Assembly (NCBI GenBank): GCA_016927475.1
Contig: JAFGMO010000045.1
Coordinates: 1 to 64,000, forward strand
Direction: 5' to 3'
Length of the DNA: 64,000 nucleotides
DNA from: Candidatus Aminicenantota bacterium
GTDB taxonomy: Bacteria > Acidobacteriota > Aminicenantia > Aminicenantales > Aminicenantaceae
Shown: positions 17,919 through 27,719 of the stretch, piece by piece
Layout of the letters: the number at the start of each line of letters is the position of its first letter
Numbering within the stretch: position 1 is the first letter of the stretch
Notes under the pieces: model-generated
Seen by the model: the letters and a program-made list of their open reading frames with translations, nothing else
What the model was told of the DNA's origin: nothing
The model's database searches: none
Position numbers and translations under genes: made by a program

Positions 17919-17967
17919 CAAAAATTCCGATTTAATCTTCCTTTTCGGTATCATTTGGCAAATCAGA

Positions 17968-19170
17968 TCAATGTGAAAAGGTGATTCCCAGCCCAATGAT
18001 GGTTGCGTTCAGGTTGTATTTTTCCGGAAAAGGAAATCCTGTCAAATCCTTTTCCCGTTCTTTTCCGTTAGCTAAGATATAGACGAAGTCCAGCCTGAGA
18101 CTTCCAACCTGGTAGCCTACTCCTCCCAGTAAAGTAAACTTATCAACATCAACATTTCGTATGCTCAAAGTATCGGATGGTGATGCACTCCGGTCGTATC
18201 CGACACCCGCCCGTAAGGAAAGGCCGTTGGGAAGCTGGTATTCGGCTCCCATATGAAGGATGAGAATGTTTTTAAAATTCAGAATCTCATTTTCCTTAAT
18301 GCTGCCAATGCTGGGAATATCACTGATGACCTTCTCCACCTTATCCAGCTTTGACCATATCGTATATTGGGCACTAGCCGAAACAAGAAGATGTTCAAAT
18401 AACATATAGGATAATCCAAATTCAAAATCCCATGGCAGGACGAAAGATGTTTCTGAAGGAAGTTTGATGCTGACCGGACCAATCATTTCTATGTCCACGT
18501 TGACACTGGTTTGTCCCTCCAAGGTCATCTTCGCCGGCCCTCTGACGCCCAATCCCATGCTGAAACGTTCATGGGGCCTGAAGAACATTCCCAAACCGAA
18601 AGAAATTGTCGATCCGTTTTCCTCACTGACAAGAGGACCAAAATCTTCAGATTCCGTATTTATTTCAAGAATTCCACGGTAGAAGTGCAGGTTGAACCCT
18701 ACGGAAAAATGCTCGTTGATCTTGTAGGAAACAGTCGGGCTTAAAGCCAGAATGCCCATGGTCGATTTGAAAGGAAAACCCAGGTCTTCCGCCTTCCAAT
18801 CATATCCACCACCGGCATATGGTGTGTAAAATCCCAGTCCAACGGTTACTCTATCATTCATTCCGTAGGTAAGAAAAAACTGGGGCATCATACTATTTCT
18901 TTTACTGTGAATAGCTATTCCGTTAGGCATGACATACTCGTGGTCGGGCCAAATGTTGAATCCGGCTATGGAAAAATTCAATCTTTCCGGTTGGAAAGAA
19001 AGCCCCCCGGGATTGTAAAAAATGGCACTGGGATCATCGGCTACTCCCGTAAAAGCTCCACCGAGGCCCAGAGCTCTGCATCCCAAAAGGGTGTTGTTCC
19101 ATCCGCCGGCCCATAGAGACGTCATTCCTAAAACAATCCATAAAAAAAAGACGGGGATTTTTTTTGCCAT
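17968..19170 (-). CDS. FadL/OmpP1-type outer membrane transport protein
   Basis: 400 residues from ATG 19170, preceded by GGAGG. A TTG-like extension upstream is not used because the signal peptide begins MAKKIPVFFLW. The mature start AGGWNNTLLGCRALGLGGAF and ADDPSAIFYNPGGLSF are hallmarks of the family, in which an NPGG-type hatch motif sits in the barrel lumen. The body is a run of beta strands, and the protein ends LGITFSH. Members take long-chain fatty acids or aromatic hydrocarbons through the outer membrane. The substrate here is unknown. It is monocistronic on the minus strand, convergent with dapF. Confidence 0.88.
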   Translation of the reverse strand: MAKKIPVFFLWIVLGMTSLWAGGWNNTLLGCRALGLGGAFTGVADDPSAIFYNPGGLSFQPERLNFSIAGFNIWPDHEYVMPNGIAIHSKRNSMMPQFFLTYGMNDRVTVGLGFYTPYAGGGYDWKAEDLGFPFKSTMGILALSPTVSYKINEHFSVGFNLHFYRGILEINTESEDFGPLVSEENGSTISFGLGMFFRPHERFSMGLGVRGPAKMTLEGQTSVNVDIEMIGPVSIKLPSETSFVLPWDFEFGLSYMLFEHLLVSASAQYTIWSKLDKVEKVISDIPSIGSIKENEILNFKNILILHMGAEYQLPNGLSLRAGVGYDRSASPSDTLSIRNVDVDKFTLLGGVGYQVGSLRLDFVYILANGKEREKDLTGFPFPEKYNLNATIIGLGITFSH

Positions 19171-19265
19171 TTGCCCCTCCGTTCCTAAAATAATAAAAAC
19201 ACGCTTAATCCTTTTCATTATAAAAGCACATGCTAGTTTGTCAATCCTCCAACATGAAAACTTTC

Positions 19266-19300
19266 ATTTGGATCCGGCCAAATTTATGAATAATGCAGGT
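19266..19300 (-). repeat. Solo end of the TIR element at the thiL stop codon
   Basis: TGAATAATGCAGGT (19287-19300) is the same 14-bp end as in the element at 54515-54698. It is preceded by CCGGCCAAATT, the inner stem arm of that element. A shortened hairpin ATTTGG-ATCCGG-CCAAAT closes it. The last T is the first base of the complement of the thiL TAA stop codon. Confidence 0.65.
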
Positions 19301-20268
19301 TAAAAATGCTCAAAACTTCTCTTGATAAGAGGCCGTCGCTTCTTGTTCTCAATGATAAAAATATCTCTACGGCGAATAATCCGTCCGATCCGTGTTAGAC
19401 AATAACCACGTCCGATTTTTTCGACGGCCGGCACTTTTTCGGGCGGAACAGTAAAAAGAAGCTGGTAATCCTCACCACCGTATAAAGCCCTGTCGTAGGG
19501 ACGACGGCTGAATTTTTTCAAACACGAAGAAAGAGGAATGCATTCTTTTTCGATCTCCGCACCGCAGCCGCTTTCCCTGCAGATATGATCCAAATCAGCC
19601 GACAATCCATCACTGAGGTCTATCATCGAGGAGACTAGAGGTCCTTTAGCCAGTGCCGCGCCCAATTTTAAACAGGGGTCCGGATCAAGAAAGGCTTTGA
19701 GAAGAACATCCCTCTCCCGGTCCTCTCCCCATCGAACTCCTTTTTTCAAAATCGCCAGTCCTTCGGCTGCATTTCCAAGGTGTCCGGAAACATATATTAT
19801 ATGTCCCGGCCGGGCTCCACTTCTGGTAACGATTTTTCTTCCTTCTCCGATCACGGTGACCGATATCGTCACTTTCTCCGCCCGGCAAACATCACCCCCG
19901 ATTAGAACCGTGCTAAAATTTTCGGCCGCCGCCTTAAATCCTTCAAAAAAGGATTCAACAAAACCAGGCGGCGTATTTTTGGGCAGGCCTAATCCCAGTA
20001 GGGCAAATCGGGATTTCGCCCCCATTGCAGCAATATCGCTCACATTGACGGCCAGACTTTTTCTGCCCAACATCCGGGGAGGATGGAAGGATTTTTTAAA
20101 ATGGACATTTTCGATGAGCAGGTCTTTCGTTAGTATGAGGCTTTTTGTGCCCGCCCTTATAACGGCCGCATCATCACCGATACCGAGTGCAAGCCCCTTT
20201 TCTTTTGAAAAAAATTCCTTTCTGACAAAGTGGATGATCTCCGCTTCCTTGAGAAGACGAAGCTTCAT
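19300..20268 (-). CDS. thiL: Thiamine-monophosphate kinase
   Basis: 322 residues. Motifs GIGDDAAVI, LTKDLLIENVHF, GRKSLAVNVSDIAAMGA, LIGGDVC and SDGLSADLDHIC bind ATP and Mg2+ and form the family signature. ThiL phosphorylates thiamine monophosphate to the active pyrophosphate. It starts 14 bases after the lon stop codon, so it is probably the last gene of the flippase-nrdR-hsp20-lon-thiL run. Its stop codon overlaps the end of a solo TIR element. No other thi gene or TPP riboswitch is in the window. Confidence 0.95.
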   Translation of the reverse strand: MKLRLLKEAEIIHFVRKEFFSKEKGLALGIGDDAAVIRAGTKSLILTKDLLIENVHFKKSFHPPRMLGRKSLAVNVSDIAAMGAKSRFALLGLGLPKNTPPGFVESFFEGFKAAAENFSTVLIGGDVCRAEKVTISVTVIGEGRKIVTRSGARPGHIIYVSGHLGNAAEGLAILKKGVRWGEDRERDVLLKAFLDPDPCLKLGAALAKGPLVSSMIDLSDGLSADLDHICRESGCGAEIEKECIPLSSCLKKFSRRPYDRALYGGEDYQLLFTVPPEKVPAVEKIGRGYCLTRIGRIIRRRDIFIIENKKRRPLIKRSFEHF

Positions 20269-20282
20269 CGATATTTGGTTCC

Positions 20283-22688
20283 TTATCCGCCGGTGTTCTT
20301 TCGTTGATCTTTATTGGCAAAAGCGTTCTGAAAAACTTCCTGGATATCGTTCACAAATATAAATTCCATTTCTTTCTTGATCTTGCGAGGTATGTCAATC
20401 AAGTCTTTTTTATTGGGATAAGGGAGGATCATTTTGGTGACACCGGCTCGCTGAGCCGCCAGGACTTTTTCCTTTATACCGCCGACAGGAAGCACGTTCC
20501 CCCGAAGAGTGATCTCTCCCGTCATGGCTACATCCCTTATGATGCGCCGGTTTACACAGACGGAAAGAAGAGCCGTGGCGATCGTTACCCCGGCAGAGGG
20601 ACCATCTTTGGGGATGGCACCCTCGGGAATGTGAATGTGAAAATCATGTTCGGCAAAAAACTTATGAGAAATGTTGAATTCTTTGGCATGCGACCGTGCG
20701 TAGGTCAACGCTGCTTCAGCCGATTCCTTCATGACATCTCCCAAAGACCCGGTTAACGACAGCCGCCCCTTCCCCTCCATGCGCGAGGCTTCGACAAATA
20801 GTATCTCCCCTCCGGTGGCAGTCCATGCGACTCCAGTAGCCACACCCACACGGTCCTCTTTGAGAAGCTGGTCCTTAAAAATCCGGGGAGGGCCAAGATA
20901 TCTTTCGATGTTCTGAGCGGCTACCCGCGTTACGGTCTTTTTCCCCTCGGCTACTTTGCGGGCCACTTTGCGGCAGATCGTGGCTATCTCCCGCTCTAAA
21001 TTCCGGACACCGGCTTCACGGGTATACAATGAAATGATCTTTTTTATAGCTCCCTTGGTGAAAGTAATAAACCGATGAGATAAAGCATGTTCTTTGATCT
21101 GTTTGGGAACCAGGTGTTGAAGCGCAATCTGCAGCTTTTCTTCTTCCGTATAACCGGGGATTTGAATAACCTCCATCCTGTCTCTGAAGGCAGGTTGGAT
21201 GGGATCCAGCAGGTTAGCCGTGGTGATGAACATGACTCTGGATAAATCAAACGGCACCCCCAGATAATGATCTCGGAAGGAATAGTTTTGTTCCGGATCA
21301 AGGACTTCGAGAAGGGCAGAAGAAGGATCTCCTCTGAAATCCGCTCCGATTTTATCGACTTCATCCATCATGAAAACCGGATTGTTCGAGTTGCACCGCC
21401 TTATACTTTGAATAATCCTCCCGGGAAGAGCACCGACATAAGTCCTGCGGTGCCCTCTGATCTCCGCTTCATCCCGAACTCCTCCCAGGGAAATTCGGAC
21501 AAATTTTCGTCCCAGGGAACGGGCTATTGAGCGTCCAAGCGAGGTCTTTCCCACACCGGGGGGACCGACAAAACAGAGAATCGGCCCCTTGATTCTCTTG
21601 GACAGCTTCCGGACCCCCAAATATTCGATGATTCTTTCCTTGACTTTATCCAAACCGTAGTGATCTTCATCCAGAATCTTCTTGGCCTTCTTCAAATTCA
21701 AGTTGTCGACGGAGCTTTTATTCCAAGGAAGAGCGAACATCCAGTCCAAATAATTCCTGACCACAGCGGTTTCTGCGGATTCGGGATGCATTTGCGACAA
21801 CCGGCTGATCTGCTTATCAAGCTCCTCCTTAACCTCCTGGCCGGCCTTTAACTTCTTCAATTTTTGCCTGTAAGCTTTGATCTCTTCCTGGATTTCCGAT
21901 CCCTCTCCCAGCTCTTTCTGAATGGCTTTCATCTGCTGCCGTAAAAAATACTGCTTCTGCAGCTTATCCATCTCCCCTTTGGCCTCAGTGCTTATTTTAG
22001 ACTGGACACCCAAAAGCTCCAGCTCCTTGGTCAGATATTCATAAACTTTTTTCAGACGTTTCGAGGGATCCGTGATATTCAGAATGCCCTGAGATTCATC
22101 CACCTTGATATCCAGATGGGCCGCCGTCAGATCAGCCAGGCGTCCGGTTTCATCAACATTTGCGGCAATAATCATTATCTCCGGAGGTATATTTTTCCCT
22201 AATGACGAGGCTTTCTCCAATCCGGACCGGACATTTCGAATCAGGGCTTCCATTTCAATGGATTTTTTTTCTTCATCGGGCTCGGGGATGACTTTTACCT
22301 CAGCCGAATAAAAAGGTTTATCCTGCTCAAATTTTTTAACCTCAGCCCTGACGATACCCTGTGCTAAAATTCGGACTCTGCCGTCGGGCAGTTTGAGCAT
22401 CCGCATGATCAGCGCTACCGTACCGATATCGTAGACCTCGTCTCTCTTGGGCTCTTCAATTTCCATGTTTTTTTGAGTTAAAAGCAGGATCATCCGGTGG
22501 GAAGAGAGAGCATGATCAATAGCGTTTTTTGACTTCTCCCTGCCGACAAATAATGGGACAACCATATAAGGAAAAACGACAATATCCCGAAGAAGAAGAA
22601 CGGGAAGTTTTTTGGGTATATTCAGCTTCTCTTTTTCATCAATGACGTCATCCATTTGATCGATGTCGTTGTTTTCCTTTTTACCCAT
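20283..22688 (-). CDS. lon: ATP-dependent protease La (Lon)
   Basis: 801 residues. LON substrate-binding N-domain ([19 protein letters not shown]), then a coiled linker. AAA+ module with Walker [12 protein letters not shown], Walker [12 protein letters not shown] and sensor RVMFITTAN. The C-terminal protease domain has Ser in [10 protein letters not shown] and Lys in [12 protein letters not shown]. It degrades damaged and regulatory proteins in the cytoplasm. It begins 14 bases after the hsp20 stop codon, in a stress and quality-control cluster. No CIRCE element or heat-shock promoter was recognised. Confidence 0.98.
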   Translation of the reverse strand: MGKKENNDIDQMDDVIDEKEKLNIPKKLPVLLLRDIVVFPYMVVPLFVGREKSKNAIDHALSSHRMILLLTQKNMEIEEPKRDEVYDIGTVALIMRMLKLPDGRVRILAQGIVRAEVKKFEQDKPFYSAEVKVIPEPDEEKKSIEMEALIRNVRSGLEKASSLGKNIPPEIMIIAANVDETGRLADLTAAHLDIKVDESQGILNITDPSKRLKKVYEYLTKELELLGVQSKISTEAKGEMDKLQKQYFLRQQMKAIQKELGEGSEIQEEIKAYRQKLKKLKAGQEVKEELDKQISRLSQMHPESAETAVVRNYLDWMFALPWNKSSVDNLNLKKAKKILDEDHYGLDKVKERIIEYLGVRKLSKRIKGPILCFVGPPGVGKTSLGRSIARSLGRKFVRISLGGVRDEAEIRGHRRTYVGALPGRIIQSIRRCNSNNPVFMMDEVDKIGADFRGDPSSALLEVLDPEQNYSFRDHYLGVPFDLSRVMFITTANLLDPIQPAFRDRMEVIQIPGYTEEEKLQIALQHLVPKQIKEHALSHRFITFTKGAIKKIISLYTREAGVRNLEREIATICRKVARKVAEGKKTVTRVAAQNIERYLGPPRIFKDQLLKEDRVGVATGVAWTATGGEILFVEASRMEGKGRLSLTGSLGDVMKESAEAALTYARSHAKEFNISHKFFAEHDFHIHIPEGAIPKDGPSAGVTIATALLSVCVNRRIIRDVAMTGEITLRGNVLPVGGIKEKVLAAQRAGVTKMILPYPNKKDLIDIPRKIKKEMEFIFVNDIQEVFQNAFANKDQRKNTGG

Positions 22689-22702
22689 GAATTCCTCCGC
22701 GA

Positions 22703-23158
22703 TTATTGCTCCGTTTTTTTGATCTTTACAACAATTTCTTTTTCCCTCTCCCTCTTCATCTTATTCAAGTAAATTGTCAGCTCTCCGTTTTCAAGCATAG
22801 CTTGAGCTCCCTCCGGCCGTACCGAACAAGGTAAAAAAACAAAACGGCGGAAGTTTCCGTATTGTCTTTCCAAGCGGTGATAACGAATGGATTTAAAACC
22901 TTGATGTTCCCGTTTCACTCCTTTGATTTCGATCCTACTGCTGAAAAGCAAGATGATGATATCCTTTTGATCCACACCCGGAACTTCTGCCTTGACGATG
23001 ATCCGGTCCGGTGATTCAGTGATATCGACCAGGGGAATCCAGCTTTCATCCAAGCCTAAGACTTCATTACCATCGAAAAACACCTCCTCCGCTATACGGT
23101 TGATCTCAGCTTCGATCTTAACGATACGTGTAACGGGTTTTATTTTTTTTGAAGCCAT
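22703..23158 (-). CDS. Small heat shock protein (Hsp20/alpha-crystallin)
   Basis: 151 residues. The alpha-crystallin domain is about 40-140 with VDITESPDRIIVKAEVPGVDQKDI, the typical GNFRRFVFLP strand, and a Leu-rich end (ENGELTIYL). Such proteins hold unfolding clients for ATP-dependent chaperones and proteases. It lies between nrdR (11 bases) and lon (14 bases) on the same strand, so client hand-over to Lon is a reasonable inference. Confidence 0.93.
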   Translation of the reverse strand: MASKKIKPVTRIVKIEAEINRIAEEVFFDGNEVLGLDESWIPLVDITESPDRIIVKAEVPGVDQKDIIILLFSSRIEIKGVKREHQGFKSIRYHRLERQYGNFRRFVFLPCSVRPEGAQAMLENGELTIYLNKMKREREKEIVVKIKKTEQ

Positions 23159-23169
23159 CTTCTTTACAC

Positions 23170-23625
23170 TTATTTTTCTTCCAAGAGCTTTTCCAGCTCA
23201 TGTTTGAATTCAAGAACATCCCGGAATTCCCTGTATACGGAGGCGAATCGAACATAGGCCACTTTATCAAGCTCCTTAAGCCTGTCCATAACAAATCTTC
23301 CGATATCCGCCGCTTTCATCTCCTTTTCCGGTTTTTCCTGAAGTTTTGTTTCAATTTGCTCGACGATCTCCTCCAGCTTTGGAAGAGGAACCGGACGTTT
23401 TTCACATGCTTTTAAAAGACCTCGGAGAAGTTTCTGGTTGTCAAAAGGCTGGCGCTTGCCGTCTTTTTTAACCACCATGTAAGGAATTTCTTCAATTTTT
23501 TCGTAGGTCGTGAACCGGCGCTTGCAGGCAAGGCATTCCCTTCTACGGCGGATGCAAAAACCGTTTTTGCTTTCTCTTGAATCTATGACCTTGCTTTCGG
23601 CATGGTCACAGTAAGGACATTTCAT
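23170..23625 (-). CDS. nrdR: Transcriptional repressor NrdR
   Basis: 151 residues, the standard length. Zinc ribbon with Cys3, Cys6, Cys31 and Cys34 (MKCPYC ... CLAC). The ATP-cone (about 49-139) has [20 protein letters not shown]. NrdR senses ATP/dATP and represses ribonucleotide reductase genes. No nrd genes or NrdR boxes are in the window. Its ATG overlaps the stop codon of the upstream flippase-like gene by four bases. Confidence 0.97.
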   Translation of the reverse strand: MKCPYCDHAESKVIDSRESKNGFCIRRRRECLACKRRFTTYEKIEEIPYMVVKKDGKRQPFDNQKLLRGLLKACEKRPVPLPKLEEIVEQIETKLQEKPEKEMKAADIGRFVMDRLKELDKVAYVRFASVYREFRDVLEFKHELEKLLEEK

Positions 23626-24650
23626 TTCTCGTTATTCAAACTCAGTTTTTTAACCTGGAAAATGGAAATTCCCTCTTTCCAAAGTATAGCATAACCTATA
23701 ATGCATGTCACGATGACCTGGACGGCATGGATGACAACCGTCATCCCCGCGGCCAGGTTATCGTCGATTCTATAGATTGCGGTCAATCCGTATTTGCTGA
23801 AGAAATGATATCCCCCTACCATTCCCGGGGTAGGAATGGATGCTCCGACCATGGTCAAAAAAACATAAGGGAAAAGAAGAAAATAGGATATTTTTATGTT
23901 ATAAGCGAAGAACATGATCCAGTAATAAAAGATAACTCCCAGCCATACGATAAAAGACAATAAAACATACATTAAAAAGTTTCCGATGGAATGGAATATC
24001 TTTAAGCCCTCGATAAACTCATCCAAAAGTTCTCTGACCTTCACGGAAAATTTTCCCGGAAAGGGCCGGAGAAAAAACATGATGACTTTCATCGTTTTTT
24101 TCTTGAAAAAATATAGGGACAAAGAAAGCAGGAGCATGACCGAGGCGAAAGCAACGCCGATGATGCCCCAGAATTGAAGCCGGGAATAGATTTCCTTGTC
24201 GACATTAAAATAGGAGGAGTAGAACGGTTTGGCGATCAAAAAAAGCCCCAAAAGGAAACACATGGTGAAAATATCGAAGATACGTTCAACAACAACCGTG
24301 CCCAGCACAAATCCTTTTCGCATATTTTCCTTTTGAGCCAGGTAAAGGGGCTTGGCCAGCTCTCCAAGCCGTCCCGGAAAAATAAGGGTTACGGTGAATC
24401 CGACGGCATTGGCGGCAAAACGATTGAAAAAGGAGATACCCTCCTTCTCGTGCTTAAGAAGGTAATGCCAGCGCAGGGCCCGTGTGACGAGGTGGAGAGG
24501 AACAAGGACAATAATCAGGATCAGAAAAAAAACATTGACGTCTGTAAGATGGGATAAAACTTCCTTAAGATTTACATTCTTGAAAAAGAAATAGAAAAAA
24601 ACCAGGGATAGTAAAAGAATAATGCCTGTACGTATCCATGTTTTTTTCAT
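23622..24650 (-). CDS. Flippase-like / lysylphosphatidylglycerol synthase TM-region protein
   Basis: 342 residues from ATG 24650. A longer reading from TTG 24692 adds 14 residues and lacks a good ribosome site. About 8 membrane helices are predicted. Family marks include [38 protein letters not shown] and the [14 protein letters not shown] loop. This UPF0104/AglD group includes MprF-like flippase halves and probable lipid translocases; no synthase domain is attached. It is the first gene of the minus-strand stress cluster. Confidence 0.85.
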   Translation of the reverse strand: MKKTWIRTGIILLLSLVFFYFFFKNVNLKEVLSHLTDVNVFFLILIIVLVPLHLVTRALRWHYLLKHEKEGISFFNRFAANAVGFTVTLIFPGRLGELAKPLYLAQKENMRKGFVLGTVVVERIFDIFTMCFLLGLFLIAKPFYSSYFNVDKEIYSRLQFWGIIGVAFASVMLLLSLSLYFFKKKTMKVIMFFLRPFPGKFSVKVRELLDEFIEGLKIFHSIGNFLMYVLLSFIVWLGVIFYYWIMFFAYNIKISYFLLFPYVFLTMVGASIPTPGMVGGYHFFSKYGLTAIYRIDDNLAAGMTVVIHAVQVIVTCIIGYAILWKEGISIFQVKKLSLNNEK

Positions 24651-24809
24651 CAAGACGGTTATTCTTCCTAGGATTTTGTTATAGGGCGACAATATTACAT
24701 CATTGTCCCCTTATAAGTCAACGAAATATGACACATAATTAAAGGTGATTTCACCAAACTTTTCCAGCCTTGAAAAACGGGTAAGAATTTATTATTATAG
24801 GCAGACTGC

Positions 24810-24883
24810 TGGGAAGTCGTCCAATGGCAGGACACATGACTCTGGATCATGGAATCGGGGTTCGAATCCCTGCTTCCCAGCCA
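24810..24883 (+). tRNA. tRNA-Gln (anticodon CTG)
   Basis: Acceptor TGGGAAG pairs with CTTCCCA, then discriminator G and an encoded CCA. The D stem is GTCC/GGAC. Anticodon stem CATGA/TCATG has loop CTCTGGA, anticodon CTG. The T arm is CGGGG-TTCGAAT-CCCTG. It sits alone in the spacer between two minus-strand genes. Confidence 0.95.
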
Positions 24884-25098
24884 CTCTTAGCCTTTTTTAT
24901 TATCAAGGACTTACAAGGCTATCAAAAGCCTTCGTGACCAAATCACTATTTTTAACACAAGTCTAAAACACATCCTTAAAATATCAAGATAAACAAAACA
25001 ACAGCCTTGTAATATCTCACATCATAACCCAGGGAGTATTTCAGAGTTTAAGCGCTCGCCCCTTTCTTCTTGGCAGATTTAATGAGGGTCCGGAAAGA

Positions 25099-26064
25099 TC
25101 AACCATTCTTCTGAAAACGCCTGACAAGATGAACAAGTTGAGTACGATTCTTCACCCCTGTTTTTTGGAAGATTTTGTAGTTATGGTCTTTGACTGTTTC
25201 AACGGAAATAAAAAGCTGGTCGGCAATTTCTTTATTTGTTTTACCCCGGCAGATCAATTCAATAACCTCTTTTTCGCGTTTAGTGATTTTATATCTTGTG
25301 GCTAAGTGTTCACTGTAGAGACTTTTAAAGCCTAAGCCAGCGCCATCGTATTTCGAAAAGACAGAGGCGTATTTGATTCCCCACCAAGCACTCAAGATGT
25401 TAAATAACACAATGGGCAAATATATCATCGATCGCTCAAGGACAAAGGTGATTCGACTTAAACTCGAACCGATGACCAACTTGATGATTCCTATAGCCAT
25501 GGTGAATATGATGACGGCACTTAGGTTCATGATGGCCCTTCTGTATTCTTTAACCGGAAGAAAAGCAGCACGATAACGCAGGAAAACAGCGGCGGCAATC
25601 ACAGTTGCAAAAAGCAAAAAGTCAGTCAAAACCATCAATTGATCTAACATGTAGCGGCTGCCAAGAAGGGGAATCTCTATCCAACTCATAAACCATATCA
25701 TCGAAAGGATAATCACACTATAACGTACAGCCGAAACGACCTTATTTGAAATTTCCAGCCCTAATATGTGACGAATGAGAGAAAGAAGCGCAAGAAGCAG
25801 ACCAAAACGAGTAAGATAAATGAGAGAAAGAACCAATACTTCAAACCAATATATCTTCTCGGGATCACTCGGACCCGGAAAGAAAGGCTTAAAATAATAA
25901 AAAATTAAGGCTGAAAACCAGATGATGTTCAGCAGGAACACGCTTAAAAATAAAAGAGTTATTCGTTTGCTTTTATAAATACGGGAGACAATCCCCAAAA
26001 CAACAATAGAAATCAAACCAGAAAAAAGAGTTATCAACACACCAAGGGTGTATTCTTGATACAT
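25099..26064 (-). CDS. Membrane-bound LuxR-family (GerE HTH) regulator
   Basis: 321 residues. The first ~240 form about seven to eight membrane helices (VLITLFSGLISIVVLGIV, TLLFLSVFLLNIIWF and so on). The last 65 are a LuxR/GerE helix-turn-helix (ITKREKEVIELICRGKTNKEI, DQLFISVETVKDHNYKIF). There is no receiver domain, so a membrane signal is probably passed directly to the DNA-binding domain. It is divergent from the M28 peptidase gene, and an inverted repeat (26138-26172) lies in the 204-base spacer. Autoregulation or control of the peptidase is inferred. Confidence 0.88.
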   Translation of the reverse strand: MYQEYTLGVLITLFSGLISIVVLGIVSRIYKSKRITLLFLSVFLLNIIWFSALIFYYFKPFFPGPSDPEKIYWFEVLVLSLIYLTRFGLLLALLSLIRHILGLEISNKVVSAVRYSVIILSMIWFMSWIEIPLLGSRYMLDQLMVLTDFLLFATVIAAAVFLRYRAAFLPVKEYRRAIMNLSAVIIFTMAIGIIKLVIGSSLSRITFVLERSMIYLPIVLFNILSAWWGIKYASVFSKYDGAGLGFKSLYSEHLATRYKITKREKEVIELICRGKTNKEIADQLFISVETVKDHNYKIFQKTGVKNRTQLVHLVRRFQKNG

Positions 26065-26137
26065 GCGACAAAACTATCATTTTCTTTAATGCTAATCAAC
26101 TTGGATATTCCCTCCTAAATTTTACCCATTTTGCCGC

Positions 26138-26172
26138 ACTAAAGTTGGGTTTTTCGAATCACCCACTTTAGT
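26138..26172. promoter_or_regulatory. Inverted repeat between LuxR-type gene and M28 peptidase
   Basis: ACTAAAGTTGGGT and ACCCACTTTAGT form 12-bp arms (one extra T in the left arm) around a 10-base spacer. The position in a divergent intergenic region suggests an operator, most simply for the neighbouring LuxR-type regulator. It could also fold as a hairpin. Confidence 0.45.
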
Positions 26173-26268
26173 CTGATGTTTTTTCCTTATCGATGAAATA
26201 CCTTTTGGGAGAGGTTAGCCGCCATTTTCAAAATCAGGCTAAAAAACTTTAAAAAAAGGAGGATCAAA

Positions 26269-27582
26269 ATGAAAAGATCAAAAATTCTTGGCCTGCTGGT
26301 TGTCTTGCTTTCGTATTCGGGAGCAGCATTTCCAAAACAGGGGCTAAAGGCAGAAAAACTCCCTAAGTATTTCAGCACCAGGGTTTTCTCCCATATCACT
26401 CATTTGTCCGGAATGAGCCACAGACAGGTCGGTTCAATGAATGATAAGCCTGCCGTTCAATACATCAAAGACAAGTTTGAAAATATGAACATCGATGTTG
26501 AGATTCAGCCGTTTGAGTTTGAATCGTTTGAATACACCGACGTCCGTTTTAAAGTGGAAGACAAACAGATCCCTGTTGAAGGACTTGGATTCGATCCTTA
26601 CAAAAACAAAAGGAAATATGAAGGAACGGCTTTTCCGATTGATCTAAACAGTTCCGAGATCCATTTAACACGAGAACAAATCGAAGGAAAGGTTATCGTC
26701 ACCAATAATTGGAATGGTCATTTCAGATTGCTCCCCTATAAACCTGAGCTTATTATCACCATTGATTCAGACGAATTTGAGACGTTAAAACCAAATAAAA
26801 AAATCCGTTTCATATTGAATGTGGAGGGAGAATACAAAAAGTATAGGTCTGCGAATATTATCGGCAAAGTGGGCAACAAAAAATCTTCTTCAAGAGAGAT
26901 TTTGATAACAGCCCATTATGACACCTACAGAAAAAACAATCCCGGTGCCAGCGATAACGCATCAGGCGTGGGTGTCGTACTGGAATTGGCCCGCTTTTTT
27001 AAACAGATGGAAAACGAGCTGAACAGCACCTTGAAATTTGTCTGTTTCGGTGGTGAAGAGATCGGTATTGTCGGTTCACGAAACTATCTCCATAACAATG
27101 CCGATTCCCTTAAGAGATGCGAACTTTTGTTTAATATCGATGATGTCGGGGGGAACGGATTTGTTATTGTTGAAAAAACCGGTGGAGTCAGAGGAATATC
27201 GGAAATAAAAGGTGAATCCCAGATACCTGAAAATTTCAAAACATGTTCATGGGAGGGAGTCAACAGCAAATGGCGAATGCTGGCCGATGAAAGCCTCATG
27301 GGAATTCTTGCCGCATCGAATCACCCCCCATGGTTGGTTGATGTTGTGAAAAAATCGGTTGAAGAGCTCGGATATGAAGTCAAACCAACCGGAACACAGG
27401 GATCCGATCAGCTCACATTTGCTCAAGCCGGTATCGTCACCTCCGGTGTCGGCATTATCAGCGAACACAGCCACACCCCAAGAGATATTCCGGAAAACAT
27501 CAACAAAAAAAGTTTGAAGACGGCAGGTGAAATAGCCGCCCTTGTTGTGCTGAATACATTGAACAGGTTCAAGGAGAACTAA
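26269..27582 (+). CDS. Exported M28-family aminopeptidase
   Basis: 437 residues with a signal peptide (MKRSKILGLLVVLLSYSGAAF). A PA-like insert is followed by the zinc peptidase core: ITAHYDTY (His), GASDNASGVG (Asp), CFGGEEIGIVGS (Glu catalytic and Glu ligand), NIDDVGG (Asp) and SEHSHTPRD (His). These are the full two-zinc set of M28. It removes N-terminal amino acids from peptides in the periplasm or outside. It has a strong AGGAGG site and is divergent from the LuxR-type regulator. A very short ORF with a ribosome site follows immediately. Confidence 0.92.
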   Translation: MKRSKILGLLVVLLSYSGAAFPKQGLKAEKLPKYFSTRVFSHITHLSGMSHRQVGSMNDKPAVQYIKDKFENMNIDVEIQPFEFESFEYTDVRFKVEDKQIPVEGLGFDPYKNKRKYEGTAFPIDLNSSEIHLTREQIEGKVIVTNNWNGHFRLLPYKPELIITIDSDEFETLKPNKKIRFILNVEGEYKKYRSANIIGKVGNKKSSSREILITAHYDTYRKNNPGASDNASGVGVVLELARFFKQMENELNSTLKFVCFGGEEIGIVGSRNYLHNNADSLKRCELLFNIDDVGGNGFVIVEKTGGVRGISEIKGESQIPENFKTCSWEGVNSKWRMLADESLMGILAASNHPPWLVDVVKKSVEELGYEVKPTGTQGSDQLTFAQAGIVTSGVGIISEHSHTPRDIPENINKKSLKTAGEIAALVVLNTLNRFKEN

Positions 27583-27584
27583 CC

Positions 27585-27659
27585 ATGAAGAAGAGCGCTT
27601 TTTACAAACATTTTACTGTGCTCACAATTTATCTATTCATCCTTATCCAGCTGACCTGA
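27585..27659 (+). pseudogene. 24-codon ORF resembling a severed signal peptide
   Basis: ATG AAG AAG AGC... encodes MKKSAFYKHFTVLTIYLFIL and then IQLT, followed by TGA. AAGGAG lies ten bases upstream, overlapping the M28 stop region. It looks like the start of an exported protein whose remainder is gone, but a real short membrane peptide is not excluded. Nothing downstream in the same frame continues it. Confidence 0.3.
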
Positions 27660-27719
27660 TTTATATTTTAGTGTATTATTAAGGAAGAGTTTTAATCTCC
27701 AGTGGAAAGGAGGGAAAAA

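Noticed and set aside
19697-20362. 221-codon plus-strand frame
   Set aside because: Opposite thiL and the end of lon; no domain, no signal.
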